Assembly: GCA_048498555.1 (NCBI GenBank)
Contig: JBEHXT010000016.1
Coordinates: 1-64,000 of the forward strand
Reading direction: 5' to 3'
DNA length: 64,000 nt
Origin: Danxiaibacter sp048498555
Lineage (GTDB): Bacteria > Bacteroidota > Bacteroidia > Chitinophagales > Chitinophagaceae
Positions 25,417 through 34,557 of this stretch are shown piece after piece. Under the pieces are notes generated by a model. The model was given only the letters and a program-made list of their open reading frames with translations, did no database searches and was not told the origin of the DNA. Position 1 is the first letter of the stretch. Every line of letters starts with the position of its first letter. The translations under genes and the position numbers were made by a program.

Positions 25417-26502
25417 ATGCACCAGTTTTTGAAAGACATAAAATCTACCCCCATTTTCTGGATGGGCATATTCATACCAATTGTATTAATACTTGAGTGG
25501 ACACATAGCGCGTCGCATACCACCATGTTTGTGTTATCGCTATTAGCCATTATTCCGCTGGCTGGTTTTTTATCGCATTCAACGGAAGGTATTGCCGCGA
25601 AAACCGGTGACACAGTTGGCGGTTTATTAAATGCAACGCTGGGCAACCTTACGGAATTGGTGATTTTTATAGCAGCACTGCAACAGGGTTTGACGGAGCT
25701 TGTAAAAGCGTCTATTGCCGGTGCCGTGGTTACCAATTCACTGTTTATGCTTGGTGTTTCTTTCCTGATTGGCGGAGTAAAGTTCAGGGTACAGAATTTC
25801 AACAAGCTAAACGCATTCATTCAATCTTCCTTATTGTTTATTGTCTGCATAGCCCTGATGGTGCCAACAGTTGTTGCGAAAGTGTCTAACGAAGGCAATG
25901 CACCGAAGATGGAACAGATCAGCCTCGGCATTGCTGTGCTGCTCATGCTGATATACCTGTTGAGCTTATTATTTTCCTTAAAAACGCACGCAGATTTCTT
26001 TAAGTCAGAAGAACCAGCACATGCAGAAGAAGAGCACGTATGGCCGGTAAACATTTCTATTATTGTGCTGATTATATCCGCCACCTGCATCGCCATTGTG
26101 AGCGAAATTTTTGTGGAAGGCATACAGGATGCTGCAGCGAAGATGGGTTTATCGCAGGGATTTATTGGTTTCATCATTATCCCCATTGTGGGCGCCGCCG
26201 CCGAAATGATGGCAGCCTTTTCAGCCGCAAAGAAAAACAAGCTGGATATAAGTGTTGGTATTGCGATGGGCAGCTCTGCACAAATAGCACTTTTCGTAAC
26301 ACCGCTGATGGTAATACTCAGCTATTTTATTGCGCCGGCTCCTATAGACCTTAGCTTTAAAGGCGGCCTGATCTTTATGTTATTATTTGGAACGCTTACC
26401 GTTGCGTTAACTTCTAACCATGGCAAATCTACCTGGTATTTGGGCGTACTATTAATTGCGGTGTACGCAATATTTGGGGTTACGTTGTTTTTTATGGACT
26501 AG
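25417..26502 (+). CDS. Ca2+/H+ antiporter (CaCA family)
   Basis: A 361-residue membrane exchanger of the CAX type with about eleven helices. The two inverted alpha repeats are seen as GGLLNATLGNLTELVIFIAAL (near residues 66-88) and IVGAAAEMMAAFSAAKKNKLDISVGIAMGSSAQIALFV (near 257-295), both with the Glu needed for cation transport. The acidic cytoplasmic stretch AHAEEEHV lies between the halves. It probably exports Ca2+ or another divalent cation from the cell. The preceding channel gene suggests an ion-homeostasis pair. Confidence 0.9.
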   Translation: MHQFLKDIKSTPIFWMGIFIPIVLILEWTHSASHTTMFVLSLLAIIPLAGFLSHSTEGIAAKTGDTVGGLLNATLGNLTELVIFIAALQQGLTELVKASIAGAVVTNSLFMLGVSFLIGGVKFRVQNFNKLNAFIQSSLLFIVCIALMVPTVVAKVSNEGNAPKMEQISLGIAVLLMLIYLLSLLFSLKTHADFFKSEEPAHAEEEHVWPVNISIIVLIISATCIAIVSEIFVEGIQDAAAKMGLSQGFIGFIIIPIVGAAAEMMAAFSAAKKNKLDISVGIAMGSSAQIALFVTPLMVILSYFIAPAPIDLSFKGGLIFMLLFGTLTVALTSNHGKSTWYLGVLLIAVYAIFGVTLFFMD

Positions 26503-26506
26503 CAAT

Positions 26507-26536
26507 AAAAAATGCCGGGCATTGCTGGCCGGCATT
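26507..26536 (-). terminator. Terminator of the lipoprotein array, copy 1
   Basis: AATGCCGG/CCGGCATT, eight base pairs, with a ten-base loop, followed on the minus strand by six T residues. It ends the last lipoprotein gene and faces the antiporter gene. A near copy lies at 27551-27581 after the next paralog. Confidence 0.85.
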
Positions 26537-26559
26537 GAGCTTAACATCAGGTATGTGAT

Positions 26560-27486
26560 TTAAAAAGTCTGTATGATTGTATCTGCGTAATCAGGATCGA
26601 TAACAACGTTAATGCTACCGGTTCCATCCAATGAATTAGGAAGCGCGGTTATTGCACCTTTTAAAACAGTTTTTTTATTTGGATAAACATATACGTTCTT
26701 AATCTCTTTTTGATAAAGTGCTACAGTGCCGGCGTAGGCAACAATCCTAACTATATATTGAAAATTTGAGCCGTACATATTAACATGACCTGTTGTTGGT
26801 ATGGGTACACTGTGATCTGATACGCCCCAACCTGCACCAGAAGCATTGCCCATGTTTATCGCTTCTGTTAAAGGGTAAAAGCTCACAGGAAAACTATTGA
26901 ATTCAACCATTATATTATCCACGGTATTCGGAAGCGAATCTGTCAATTGTACTTCCAACTGGCCAGTAATTCGGCTTAGTCGTACTACGGATGTTGCAGT
27001 GTCATGCGGCCCCACCGTAACTGAAAACTTTCTATGAAAAATATCATCACCTCCGTTATACATGGTGAGGCTGGTTAGCGTTGAATCAGTATTGAGGAAT
27101 TGCAATTGGCCGGTTCCTCCTGATATCAGAATTGTATAATCGCCTGCGGGCAAAGAATCCTGTAAAATGCCCAACTCCGCACCCGGAAGAACAGGCCCGG
27201 TATAGTCTTGCACAATTTTGCTTGCAAGACGGCCATTTGCATCATAAGCGCCATAGAATATATAGTGCAAATAATCTTTGGCAGGCATTTCCTTCGCAGC
27301 TTTTCGTCCATTAGAAGGATCTATATCCGCTATGCGAAATTTTACCGGATACAATTGAGTGGTAGTGCTAACAGGAGTTTCTGGTCCACTTTCCGGCTTT
27401 GGGCTCGTTGAATTTTTCGTACATGCTAAAGCCAGAATACATAGGCCTGCCCACAGTAGTTTTTTAATGTTAGAGATGTTTGACAT
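26560..27486 (-). CDS. Array lipoprotein 4 (fimbrial-anchor-like?)
   Basis: A 308-residue lipoprotein with lipobox LALAC (Cys22). Beta-rich body. It shares with its three upstream paralogs the blocks YPVKFRIADID, KEMPAKDYLHYIFYGAYD, the LPAGDYTILISGG turn, RLSRITGQLEVQLTDSLP and KNVYVYPNKKTVLKG, in that order. The ..DAdGklv.. and ..LPaGdYtv.. pattern recalls Mfa2/FimB-type fimbrial anchor proteins and other Ig-like lipoproteins of Bacteroidota, but I would not claim that family. It is followed by a strong terminator. The three upstream copies are on the same strand. Confidence 0.72.
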   Translation of the reverse strand: MSNISNIKKLLWAGLCILALACTKNSTSPKPESGPETPVSTTTQLYPVKFRIADIDPSNGRKAAKEMPAKDYLHYIFYGAYDANGRLASKIVQDYTGPVLPGAELGILQDSLPAGDYTILISGGTGQLQFLNTDSTLTSLTMYNGGDDIFHRKFSVTVGPHDTATSVVRLSRITGQLEVQLTDSLPNTVDNIMVEFNSFPVSFYPLTEAINMGNASGAGWGVSDHSVPIPTTGHVNMYGSNFQYIVRIVAYAGTVALYQKEIKNVYVYPNKKTVLKGAITALPNSLDGTGSINVVIDPDYADTIIQTF

Positions 27487-27550
27487 TGCAGTTTTGATGT
27501 TGAATTTGTTGAATAATCATGTTATTAAGGTGCCAGTGAAAAGATTTTGA

Positions 27551-27581
27551 AAAATAATGCCGGGTGTTGCCAGCCGGCATT
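27551..27581 (-). terminator. Terminator of the lipoprotein array, copy 2
   Basis: The same AATGCCGG/CCGGCATT stem as at 26507-26536, with a ten-base loop, and an interrupted T-tract (TTATTTTT) on the minus strand. The bases following it toward the next paralog (AGTTTAACATTAGGTATGTG) also match those after the first copy (AGCTTAACATCAGGTATGTG), so gene and terminator were duplicated together. Confidence 0.75.
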
Positions 27582-27604
27582 GAGTTTAACATTAGGTATG
27601 TGAT

Positions 27605-28513
27605 TTAGAAATTTTTTATGATTGGCTCGCCGTAGTCTGGATCGAACGTAAATGGCGTTGCCGTTGAATCTATATTGCCTGTGGCCATAAGGGAACCGGT
27701 TAATATAATTTTTTGGTTAGCCCTTACAACAATATTGTCAATCCGTCTTTGGTAGAGCGTATTTCCAAGCTTGTCAACGGCATATAGTATCACCTGTATT
27801 TTCGCATCAGAACCAAGCACGTTGAGGTTAAGTGAAACCAGCGGCTCGTTTAAATTGTACATCTTTCTTTCAGTATTGTACCACTTGAATTCGCCTTTTT
27901 GGGTGGCCGCATTATAGTCCCTTGGTTGATTTTCCCACATTGCATCAACCGCATAAACATCGGAGGGTAATGTATCCGTCAGTTTTATTTCAATTTGGCC
28001 AGTCAGGCGGTCAAGCCTGGTATTTAAAGTTTGGGGACTAACACTATCTACCGTAATCACTGTTTTCTTGAAAAAGAATTCATCCAGAATCCAGTAGAAT
28101 TTCAAATTTGCAAGTTGTTCGTTGCCGCCCGGCGTAGGGCGAAATGTTGAGCCTGCTATAACCACGGTGTATTTGCCCGCTGGCAAAGAATCATTCAGCA
28201 CACCAAATTTTTGATCTGGATTATTGTGCGAACCTGAATCCTGCTCTATCTTGCTAACCAGCTTGCCATTTAAATCATAAGCATAGTAATATAAATTGGC
28301 CAGATAATCTTTAACAGCCATTTCCTTATTCCCCACCTCGTTAGTGAAGCTCGCAATATTGGCCACTTGAAATTGTACCGGGTACAATTTTGCTTTAATG
28401 CCCGTTTCATCTGGCTTTTTAGCCGGCTGATCTGTGACTGTTTTTGAACAGGCAACACAAAGCATACATAAACCTAATCCAAGAACACTTTTGCTTTTTA
28501 AAATAGCAAACAT
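27605..28513 (-). CDS. Array lipoprotein 3
   Basis: A 302-residue paralog of the neighbouring lipoproteins, lipobox LCVAC (Cys22) when started at the ATG at 28513; the frame runs 20 codons further without support. Shared blocks are YPVQFQVANI, KEMAVKDYLANLYYYAYD, LPAGKYTVVIAGS, RLDRLTGQIEIKLTDTLP and NIVVRANQKIILTG. It has its own terminator downstream (27551-27581), so the last paralog needs its own promoter or read-through. Confidence 0.72.
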   Translation of the reverse strand: MFAILKSKSVLGLGLCMLCVACSKTVTDQPAKKPDETGIKAKLYPVQFQVANIASFTNEVGNKEMAVKDYLANLYYYAYDLNGKLVSKIEQDSGSHNNPDQKFGVLNDSLPAGKYTVVIAGSTFRPTPGGNEQLANLKFYWILDEFFFKKTVITVDSVSPQTLNTRLDRLTGQIEIKLTDTLPSDVYAVDAMWENQPRDYNAATQKGEFKWYNTERKMYNLNEPLVSLNLNVLGSDAKIQVILYAVDKLGNTLYQRRIDNIVVRANQKIILTGSLMATGNIDSTATPFTFDPDYGEPIIKNF

Positions 28514-28596
28514 GAGATGATATTTTAAACTGTCTATGATTAAAAACTGAAGGCCACCGCTGTCATTCAACACAAACCAGCCTGGAACGAGGGCTT

Positions 28597-29526
28597 CTAA
28601 AAATCTTGTATGATATCCCCGTTAGCCGAATTAATTGTTCGATCAGGCAACCGCGCGCTCCTTCCACCTTGCGAGCCGAAAAGTTTACCACGCAGAATTG
28701 TTTTTCTGCCCGGATAAACGTATACATCCTTAATTGTTCGTTCAAGCGTAGTATTACCGTTGCTGTCATGCAGGGTAATAGTAACCGTGTGGCTGGCATT
28801 GCTGCCTAAAATGCCGTAATCCACTGTCCACGAGGAATACAAGTTGAAATAGCTGGTAAAACTGTTTGTACCAAACAAGCTTGTGGCGGCAGTTAACGCA
28901 ACATATTTTGAAGGCACTGAGTCTATCGAAATTGTACCCTCAGGCATTTCTGTACGATTGGAATCGGTCATGAGTACTTCCAGCTGGCCAGTTATGGGTT
29001 CCAGCTTTATGGCTTTTATTGTAGTGTCCGCATTTCCAACATGTATAGGGTACTTTTTAAGAAACACATAGTCTTGATAATCCTGATTGCCTGCAAGGTT
29101 CAGTGTGCTTAATAAGCTGTCATTTTTTATCTTAATTTGATTGTATCGTTCTCCTACTACAACGACAGTATAATTTCCCGGGGCAAGTGAATCTTTTACC
29201 ACGCCGAATTCAGGTCCCATATAATCCCTGTTCAAAGAATCCTGAATGATTTTGCTCACCTGGTAACCGTTGGAATCGTAGGCTGCATAATAAAGATACC
29301 ACAGGTAATTCCTGATTGGCATCTCTTTGGCGGCCACGCGCGTATCGGGTGCATCAACATCTCCGATGTTAAATTGAACCGCATATTTTCGGGCCTGAAC
29401 AGATAAGTTTCCAGGTTTACCCGCGTTGTTGTTTCCATTCGGGCCTGTAGACGACTTTGTGCATGCAACGCCTGCAATACACAGGCAGGCCCACGACAGT
29501 TTTTTTATATAAGAAAGGCCGGACAT
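28597..29526 (-). CDS. Array lipoprotein 2
   Basis: A 309-residue paralog, lipobox AGVAC (Cys22) from the ATG at 29526; eighteen more upstream codons are open but overlap the gene before. Shared blocks are YAVQFNIGDVD, KEMPIRNYLWYLYYAAYD, LAPGNYTVVVVGE, KLEPITGQLEVLMTDSN and KDVYVYPGRKTILRG. It follows the first paralog by only 13 bases and must be cotranscribed with it. Confidence 0.72.
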   Translation of the reverse strand: MSGLSYIKKLSWACLCIAGVACTKSSTGPNGNNNAGKPGNLSVQARKYAVQFNIGDVDAPDTRVAAKEMPIRNYLWYLYYAAYDSNGYQVSKIIQDSLNRDYMGPEFGVVKDSLAPGNYTVVVVGERYNQIKIKNDSLLSTLNLAGNQDYQDYVFLKKYPIHVGNADTTIKAIKLEPITGQLEVLMTDSNRTEMPEGTISIDSVPSKYVALTAATSLFGTNSFTSYFNLYSSWTVDYGILGSNASHTVTITLHDSNGNTTLERTIKDVYVYPGRKTILRGKLFGSQGGRSARLPDRTINSANGDIIQDF

Positions 29527-29539
29527 AATGTTAGTTGGA

Positions 29540-30460
29540 TTAGAAGTTGTAAGTGATCGTTTCAGTATAATCCGGGTCAACTACAATAATCATTGGGTGT
29601 TGGCCATATGGTGCATCAGAAAGTGTTCCCTGCAATAGCGTTTTCTTTGTGGGATCTAACTTCACATTTTCAATCGTTTTCTGATACACAGGCTGGTTAT
29701 CAGCAGAGTAACCAGTAATGGTAACGGAATGTGTGTTTGTAGTAGTAAAACAATTAAATTGAATGGAGGCCGAAGCTACATTGTAGTTGTTGGCAAAATT
29801 GATTGAATCTGTGCCAACCGCTGCATCTGAAAACGGACTGAAATAAACAGGTTGATTATCCAGCTTAACGGAAACTTGCGTAACAACTGGCGGCAACGTG
29901 TCCGTTATCTTAACTTCAACAGCGCTGGTGATTCTGTTTAAACGAACGCCGGTGTATGCCGTATCTTTTGAGCCTACAATAAGGTTGAGCTTTTTATAAA
30001 ATACATCCTGGGAGTCGCCACTATAAAATTTGAGCAGGTTAACGAGGTTGTCTGCATTATTATTTACGTCAAAGATGTTCATATTGCCACCGCCCAAAAT
30101 AACGGTGTATTTACCAGGTGCAAGCGAATCGGTAACAGCACCAAAATCAGCAACGGTACCACCATTGGTAAGGTCCTGCACCTTTTTACTGGCAAGTTTG
30201 CCTGTAGAATCGTAAGCCCCGTAGAATAAGTAACGGAGGTAATCACCTGCAGCCATTTCTTTTAAAGCAATTCGGCCATCTTTCTGAACATCAACATTGC
30301 CGAGGCGAAAGCTTACTCCAAACTTGCTGCGTGCAGCAGGCGGTTTAGGTTGCTCAGGCGGATCGGGTTGCGGTTGTTGTTGCCCACCACTGCCGGATTT
30401 TGTGCATGCAAAAAATAACGACAAGCAACCTGCACAAAACACTAAGGGTATTTTATTCAT
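29540..30460 (-). CDS. Array lipoprotein 1
   Basis: A 306-residue paralog, lipobox SLFFAC (Cys19), followed by a Gly/Gln/Pro-rich linker (about 20-45) longer than in the others. Shared blocks are GVSFRLGNVD, KEMAAGDYLRYLFYGAYD, LAPGKYTVILGGG, RLNRITSAVEVKITDTLP and ENVKLDPTKKTLLQG. It is first after the promoter at 30563-30593. As a set the four proteins probably sit on the periplasmic or outer face of a membrane; no SusC/D, fimbrillin or other partner gene is present. Confidence 0.72.
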   Translation of the reverse strand: MNKIPLVFCAGCLSLFFACTKSGSGGQQQPQPDPPEQPKPPAARSKFGVSFRLGNVDVQKDGRIALKEMAAGDYLRYLFYGAYDSTGKLASKKVQDLTNGGTVADFGAVTDSLAPGKYTVILGGGNMNIFDVNNNADNLVNLLKFYSGDSQDVFYKKLNLIVGSKDTAYTGVRLNRITSAVEVKITDTLPPVVTQVSVKLDNQPVYFSPFSDAAVGTDSINFANNYNVASASIQFNCFTTTNTHSVTITGYSADNQPVYQKTIENVKLDPTKKTLLQGTLSDAPYGQHPMIIVVDPDYTETITYNF

Positions 30461-30562
30461 ATCAAATCAGTAAATGGATGTTTCGGTTTTACAGTTATAT
30501 CGGCTTGATAAATGGAGGTATTTTCCCGAGGATGGATTAAGGTACGTTTGCTGTTAGCACAA

Positions 30563-30593
30563 CAAATATAGGAGGTGGTTGCATTGATCCAAA
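30563..30593 (-). promoter_or_regulatory. Promoter of the lipoprotein array
   Basis: On the minus strand TTTG (30590-30593), exactly 19 bases, then TATATTTG (30563-30570). Both boxes and the spacing match the Bacteroidota housekeeping promoter. The predicted transcript start is near 30557, about 95 bases before the first lipoprotein ATG. Confidence 0.8.
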
Positions 30594-30706
30594 TTAAAAT
30601 TTTTGAAATGCGCTTGTTTTTTAAATAGTTGTGTAAAAAATAGCTCGTTGAAAGTAAGAAGCTCCACTCCCTTGAAAGAGCATTTCAAACAACTTATGTT
30701 TGCATA

Positions 30707-30745
30707 ACATAAAAGGTTCAGATAGTTCGACTGGATCTTTTATGT
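30707..30745 (-). terminator. Long hairpin between the M4 peptidase and the lipoprotein array
   Basis: Fifteen-base arms ACATAAAAGGTTCAG and CTGGATCTTTTATGT pair fully if two G-T wobbles are allowed, with a nine-base loop. It lies just past the 3' end of the M4 peptidase gene. No long T-run follows on either strand, so termination is likely but not certain. The remaining bases of the 30461-30792 gap hold the array promoter and nothing else I can name. Confidence 0.55.
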
Positions 30746-30792
30746 GATTGTCGATTGGCTATGGAATCTAAGTGATATGGAGCAAGGTAGAA

Positions 30793-32448
30793 TCAGGGAA
30801 GTACAATTCCTACATCATTAAATGCCTTCGTTATCGCATTTATCTTTTCGGTTTTTTGCGGATCTCCTTGAAATAAAGAGTTAGCTGCATTCAGCATGCT
30901 TCTGAGGCTATCTTTAAAACCTGCTGTTTGTGATAATTGGATTAAGCTCATATAGAACAAAATTGGCGGCTCCTCTTTAGGGAATAAAAAATTACCTGCT
31001 GCATCTTTAGTGTTTATTAGATTGTAGCCTGCCTTGTTGTGAATGCCACTGTTTGTGTGCACGCCGCCTTTATCAATGCCGTTTTCCGGAAGCAATTTGT
31101 AATTGTCCATATGGGCTGGTTGGCCATGTCGTTCCGGATGTGACAGATCCCTTATCGAAACAGCTCCTTCTACACGTCCCACTTCCCAGTCCCAGGTTTT
31201 GATATCAGCCTTCTCAAAGTTGGCAATGATAACTCCGAAAATATCAGAATAAGATTCATTTAACGCCCCGGTTTGATTTACATACTCCAGGTTTGCGGTG
31301 GCCTCTGTAACGCCATGCATTACTTCGTGTGCCACGATACTTAGAGAACTCGCGAGTGTTCTCATCTTATTATTTATTTCTATCTGGCCGTACAACATTT
31401 GTTTTTGGGCAGAATACCAAATTGCATTGTCCCAGGTCAGCATTCCGAAACCTTCCACGCAACGAACGGTAGATATAAGCTGCATTCCATGGTTGTCTAT
31501 ACCGTTTCTTCTGAGCACATTTTTTAAGAAAAGGGCTACTTTGCAGGCGTTAACATGCGCATTTACGCCGGCCGGGAGCCAATCCGGACCATGAAGCGTG
31601 ATTAAGGAGCCCCGCAACGTGTCGGGCATGGCATAACTCTGAGAATTTAAATCGTACGTAATTACATTCAATTCTTCATCCTCCATTTCTAATACGCCTG
31701 CATTGTCTTTGACTGTTATCTCATATTGAACCAGGTCGTCGCCGATCGCTGGTTGCACTATCCCGGTTGTTCTTGGAGTTTCCTTTATTATTTTACCCGT
31801 TTGCGCATCCACAATAATATTTACACAGTTGAGCGCTTCACGAAAATCCGTGTGTTTCTTTCCGGTCGGTTTATTGGTAGTCGGAGCATGGAAAACATTC
31901 TTAATAATGTACACCATTTTCCATTGTTGATTTGTATAGTATATGTATAGCAGTGGCATTACAGAATCTGGAATGGCTTTGTTCAGGTAGGTTGCAGCTT
32001 CCTTCACAGCTCTGGCTGCAGAAATTTTAGCAACAGTTTTTACTTGTGTTAAAGGAGCAATATTTGAATTGATAGATACTAAACGATGATTTTTATCCAG
32101 CTCAACATTTACGTTTGAACCATAAACTGAGATATTATTTACTTTCTGCCTGAACTTTACAATGCTGTTTAAAGTAAATGGGATATGTTCAACCTGGTAA
32201 GCTTCAAACTCAACCCTGGCGCCGGTTTGGGCAAGTGGCCTTTTAAACTGCTGAAAGGATCCGGACGTCGCATTAAAAGTTTTATCAAGATAAAATTTGG
32301 CCGCATCTTCCGGTTTGATTAGCGTGCCTTTAGCCATTTTCTTGCAATTCTTTTTAAAATCAACATTAATACCCTTTACGGCTTTATCGTGCCCGGCATG
32401 CTTATGACATGTAAAGGAATGCATACCATTATCATGATGCTGGTCCAT
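30793..32448 (-). CDS. M4 (thermolysin) family metallopeptidase without signal peptide
   Basis: Zinc endopeptidase of 551 residues. The HEVMH site is at residues 374-378 and the third ligand Glu is in GALNESYSDIFG; the C-terminal thermolysin half includes HTNSGIHNKAGYNL with the catalytic His. The N-terminal part has an FTP-type propeptide (about 70-130) and a PepSY-like stretch. The first 45 residues are His- and Cys-rich (DQHHDNGMHSFTCHKHAGHD) and hold no hydrophobic signal sequence, unusual for this family. Either it stays inside the cell, as protealysin does, or leaves by another route. Divergent from the next operon. Confidence 0.88.
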   Translation of the reverse strand: MDQHHDNGMHSFTCHKHAGHDKAVKGINVDFKKNCKKMAKGTLIKPEDAAKFYLDKTFNATSGSFQQFKRPLAQTGARVEFEAYQVEHIPFTLNSIVKFRQKVNNISVYGSNVNVELDKNHRLVSINSNIAPLTQVKTVAKISAARAVKEAATYLNKAIPDSVMPLLYIYYTNQQWKMVYIIKNVFHAPTTNKPTGKKHTDFREALNCVNIIVDAQTGKIIKETPRTTGIVQPAIGDDLVQYEITVKDNAGVLEMEDEELNVITYDLNSQSYAMPDTLRGSLITLHGPDWLPAGVNAHVNACKVALFLKNVLRRNGIDNHGMQLISTVRCVEGFGMLTWDNAIWYSAQKQMLYGQIEINNKMRTLASSLSIVAHEVMHGVTEATANLEYVNQTGALNESYSDIFGVIIANFEKADIKTWDWEVGRVEGAVSIRDLSHPERHGQPAHMDNYKLLPENGIDKGGVHTNSGIHNKAGYNLINTKDAAGNFLFPKEEPPILFYMSLIQLSQTAGFKDSLRSMLNAANSLFQGDPQKTEKINAITKAFNDVGIVLP

Positions 32449-32674
32449 ATGCAGGCGATTTATAAAGATGATGGAATACGATGGGAATTGTAACCAATAA
32501 CAGTTTTATCAAATCGTAATACAAAGTTTGTTGAAGCAGGCCGCAATGTCAAGAGTCAAAACACTTTTTGCCAGACAGGATTTTTCCGATTGATAAAACC
32601 GGCAAAACACCACTTGAAAATTTTAAAAATACTCACTAGTTTGGTAAAACTTTTTTTACTCAAAACCTTTTTAT

Positions 32675-33127
32675 ATGCCAGTAAAAATTCTAACTCCTGA
32701 TGACATTACTTCCGGTAAGGCTACAGATTCCTTTTTAGGTCAGATTACGCTCAATGACGTTAACACCATGAAAGGCGATTTTAACACCTGGATTAAAGGT
32801 GCATTACCTAATAGCGGCCCAATAAAAGCGAAAGTTGGCTGGTATATCACTAAAGCGCAATTAGACGGATTATTTAATCTTGACCAAGACGCCGTATTGC
32901 TTGAAATTACTTGTGCCATACAGCTGGAACAAAATTGTATTTGTGATAACGAATCAATGAAGGGCGATATTACTGTAATCCTGGAAACTAAGAAGGATAG
33001 AGATGAGCAAACTAGCGAAGGCCAATTTGTTCTTATCCCGTGTTACAACGACTTTCCGGGAGCACCAGCAGGACAAGCCGCTGCACCAGCAAATTGTTGC
33101 CCGTCATCAAAACCTCCTGGAGCATAA
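32675..33127 (+). CDS. Hypothetical protein, first in a sensor operon
   Basis: A 150-residue protein I do not recognise. It is soluble, with no signal or TM segment, and ends in a Pro/Ala/Cys-rich tail (APAGQAAAPANCCPSSKPPG). Four Cys sit in the last half, two in a CIC-like pair. Codon use is normal for the window. It is followed after five bases by a membrane protein and then a sensor kinase, so it belongs to that operon. It faces the M4 peptidase gene across a 226-base divergent spacer. Confidence 0.65.
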   Translation: MPVKILTPDDITSGKATDSFLGQITLNDVNTMKGDFNTWIKGALPNSGPIKAKVGWYITKAQLDGLFNLDQDAVLLEITCAIQLEQNCICDNESMKGDITVILETKKDRDEQTSEGQFVLIPCYNDFPGAPAGQAAAPANCCPSSKPPGA

Positions 33128-33132
33128 TTGTT

Positions 33133-33783
33133 ATGCAAGCTTTAACCATGCCTTTGTTTATATATCAAATTCTTTTCTGCCTGATTATGAGCCTGGCTTT
33201 TATTCGGCGGCAAGGGGTTATAAACAGGCTATTCCCAATATTTTTTCTTCTATTGCTGGGCGTAGAATATTACTGCGCCTGGCTTTATAAGCTGGATAAG
33301 CCGAACAACCATATTTATAATTTCTGGTTTCCGCTTGAGTATATTTTTTATAGCTACTGCGTTATTACTTACATTTCAGAGCGCGCAAAACGAAAAATTT
33401 CTGCTGCCTTAATTATCGCCTATGCAGTTTTTACGGCCATTAATTATTCCTTCAAAAAAGATTTTTACGAGTTTGCAAGCCTCGCCTACTTGGTTGGCTT
33501 TGTTGCGATATTTGTGATTATACTCTTTAAACTGTATGAAATTCTCAACCAGGAAATTATTTATAACCCATTTAAAAATGAAATCTTCTGGTTTTGCCTT
33601 GGTATACTGGTAGTAAACATTTTTGGTGTTTTTCATTTTGGTGCCGTCAATTATATGTATAAGCACAACACAGCGCTGTACAATAGCCTTCAGCGGCTAA
33701 ATGTTTATCTAACCGAATTTCAATATTTCTGTTTTTTTATTTATTTTTTCTGTAAATGGAAATATCAGAAATCACATATCTAA
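33133..33783 (+). CDS. Polytopic membrane protein
   Basis: A 216-residue integral membrane protein with about seven hydrophobic segments starting MQALTMPLFIYQILFCLIMS. Loops are short and no catalytic motif is seen. The longer frame starting at 33040 overlaps the preceding gene and is unlikely. The gene overlaps the following kinase by 28 bases, which suggests coupled translation and a shared task, perhaps as the sensing subunit for a kinase that itself has only one TM helix. Confidence 0.7.
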   Translation: MQALTMPLFIYQILFCLIMSLAFIRRQGVINRLFPIFFLLLLGVEYYCAWLYKLDKPNNHIYNFWFPLEYIFYSYCVITYISERAKRKISAALIIAYAVFTAINYSFKKDFYEFASLAYLVGFVAIFVIILFKLYEILNQEIIYNPFKNEIFWFCLGILVVNIFGVFHFGAVNYMYKHNTALYNSLQRLNVYLTEFQYFCFFIYFFCKWKYQKSHI

Positions 33784-34538
33784 TTATTTTCGGCTCCATC
33801 ACCGTAATAATACTTTTAGTATTTGTTATCATCATAACTTTCAGGTATTACAGGCGAAACTATACATACCGCCACCAGTTAACCGTGCTTGAGTACGAGA
33901 AGAACAGGGCTATCCTGCAGTCTCAGCTGGAAATTCAGGAGCAAACCCTGCAACACATCAGCAACGAATTGCATGATAACATAGCTCAGGTGGCCAGCAT
34001 TATTAAAATTAATCTGAACACATTAAAGATAAATGACCCGGTTAACGCGGAGCAAAAGATTGACGCATTAAAAGATCTTACCAAACAGCTAATAAGTGAT
34101 GTTAAGGCGCTATCTGTCAATTTAAATGGCGACCGCATTGTAAGGCTGGGGCTTTCCAGGGCATTGGAAATAGAGATTGAACGCATCAATAAAACAGAAC
34201 TATTTAGCGCCACTTTTGAACAAAATGATCACGTGTTTTCCCTCAGTGATGATCAAACAATTATACTTTATCGCATGGCGCAGGAGATTTTGAATAACAT
34301 GGTAAAGCATAGCAACGCCAAACAAATTGCACTTAAATTATCGGCCAATGAAAACACAATAACCTTACAGATTTCAGATGATGGAGATGGTTTTGATGTT
34401 GAAGACACATTTAAAAATAACACCGGTGCAGGGTTGCCAAATTTGAAGAAAAGAGCGGCACTGATAAATGCTGAACTTGTTATAAACAGTACCATCGGCT
34501 CCGGCAGTGGATTTGCCATTACAGCGCCGATAAAATAA
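33756..34538 (+). CDS. Membrane sensor histidine kinase (HisKA_3 type)
   Basis: A 260-residue kinase of the NarX/LiaS/DesK type. One TM helix (about 8-30) is followed by a short coiled coil, the dimerisation/phospho-acceptor helix with His73 in SNELHDNIAQVASI, and a HATPase_c domain with NMVKHSNAKQIALKL (N box), DDGDGFD (G1) and GAGLPNLKKRA (G2). There is no extracellular sensing domain, so input must come from the membrane segment or the partner protein. No response regulator is in this operon; a receiver-only gene converges from the other side. Confidence 0.88.
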   Translation: MEISEITYLIIFGSITVIILLVFVIIITFRYYRRNYTYRHQLTVLEYEKNRAILQSQLEIQEQTLQHISNELHDNIAQVASIIKINLNTLKINDPVNAEQKIDALKDLTKQLISDVKALSVNLNGDRIVRLGLSRALEIEIERINKTELFSATFEQNDHVFSLSDDQTIILYRMAQEILNNMVKHSNAKQIALKLSANENTITLQISDDGDGFDVEDTFKNNTGAGLPNLKKRAALINAELVINSTIGSGSGFAITAPIK

Positions 34539-34557
34539 ATAAGTACAATTGCATTCC

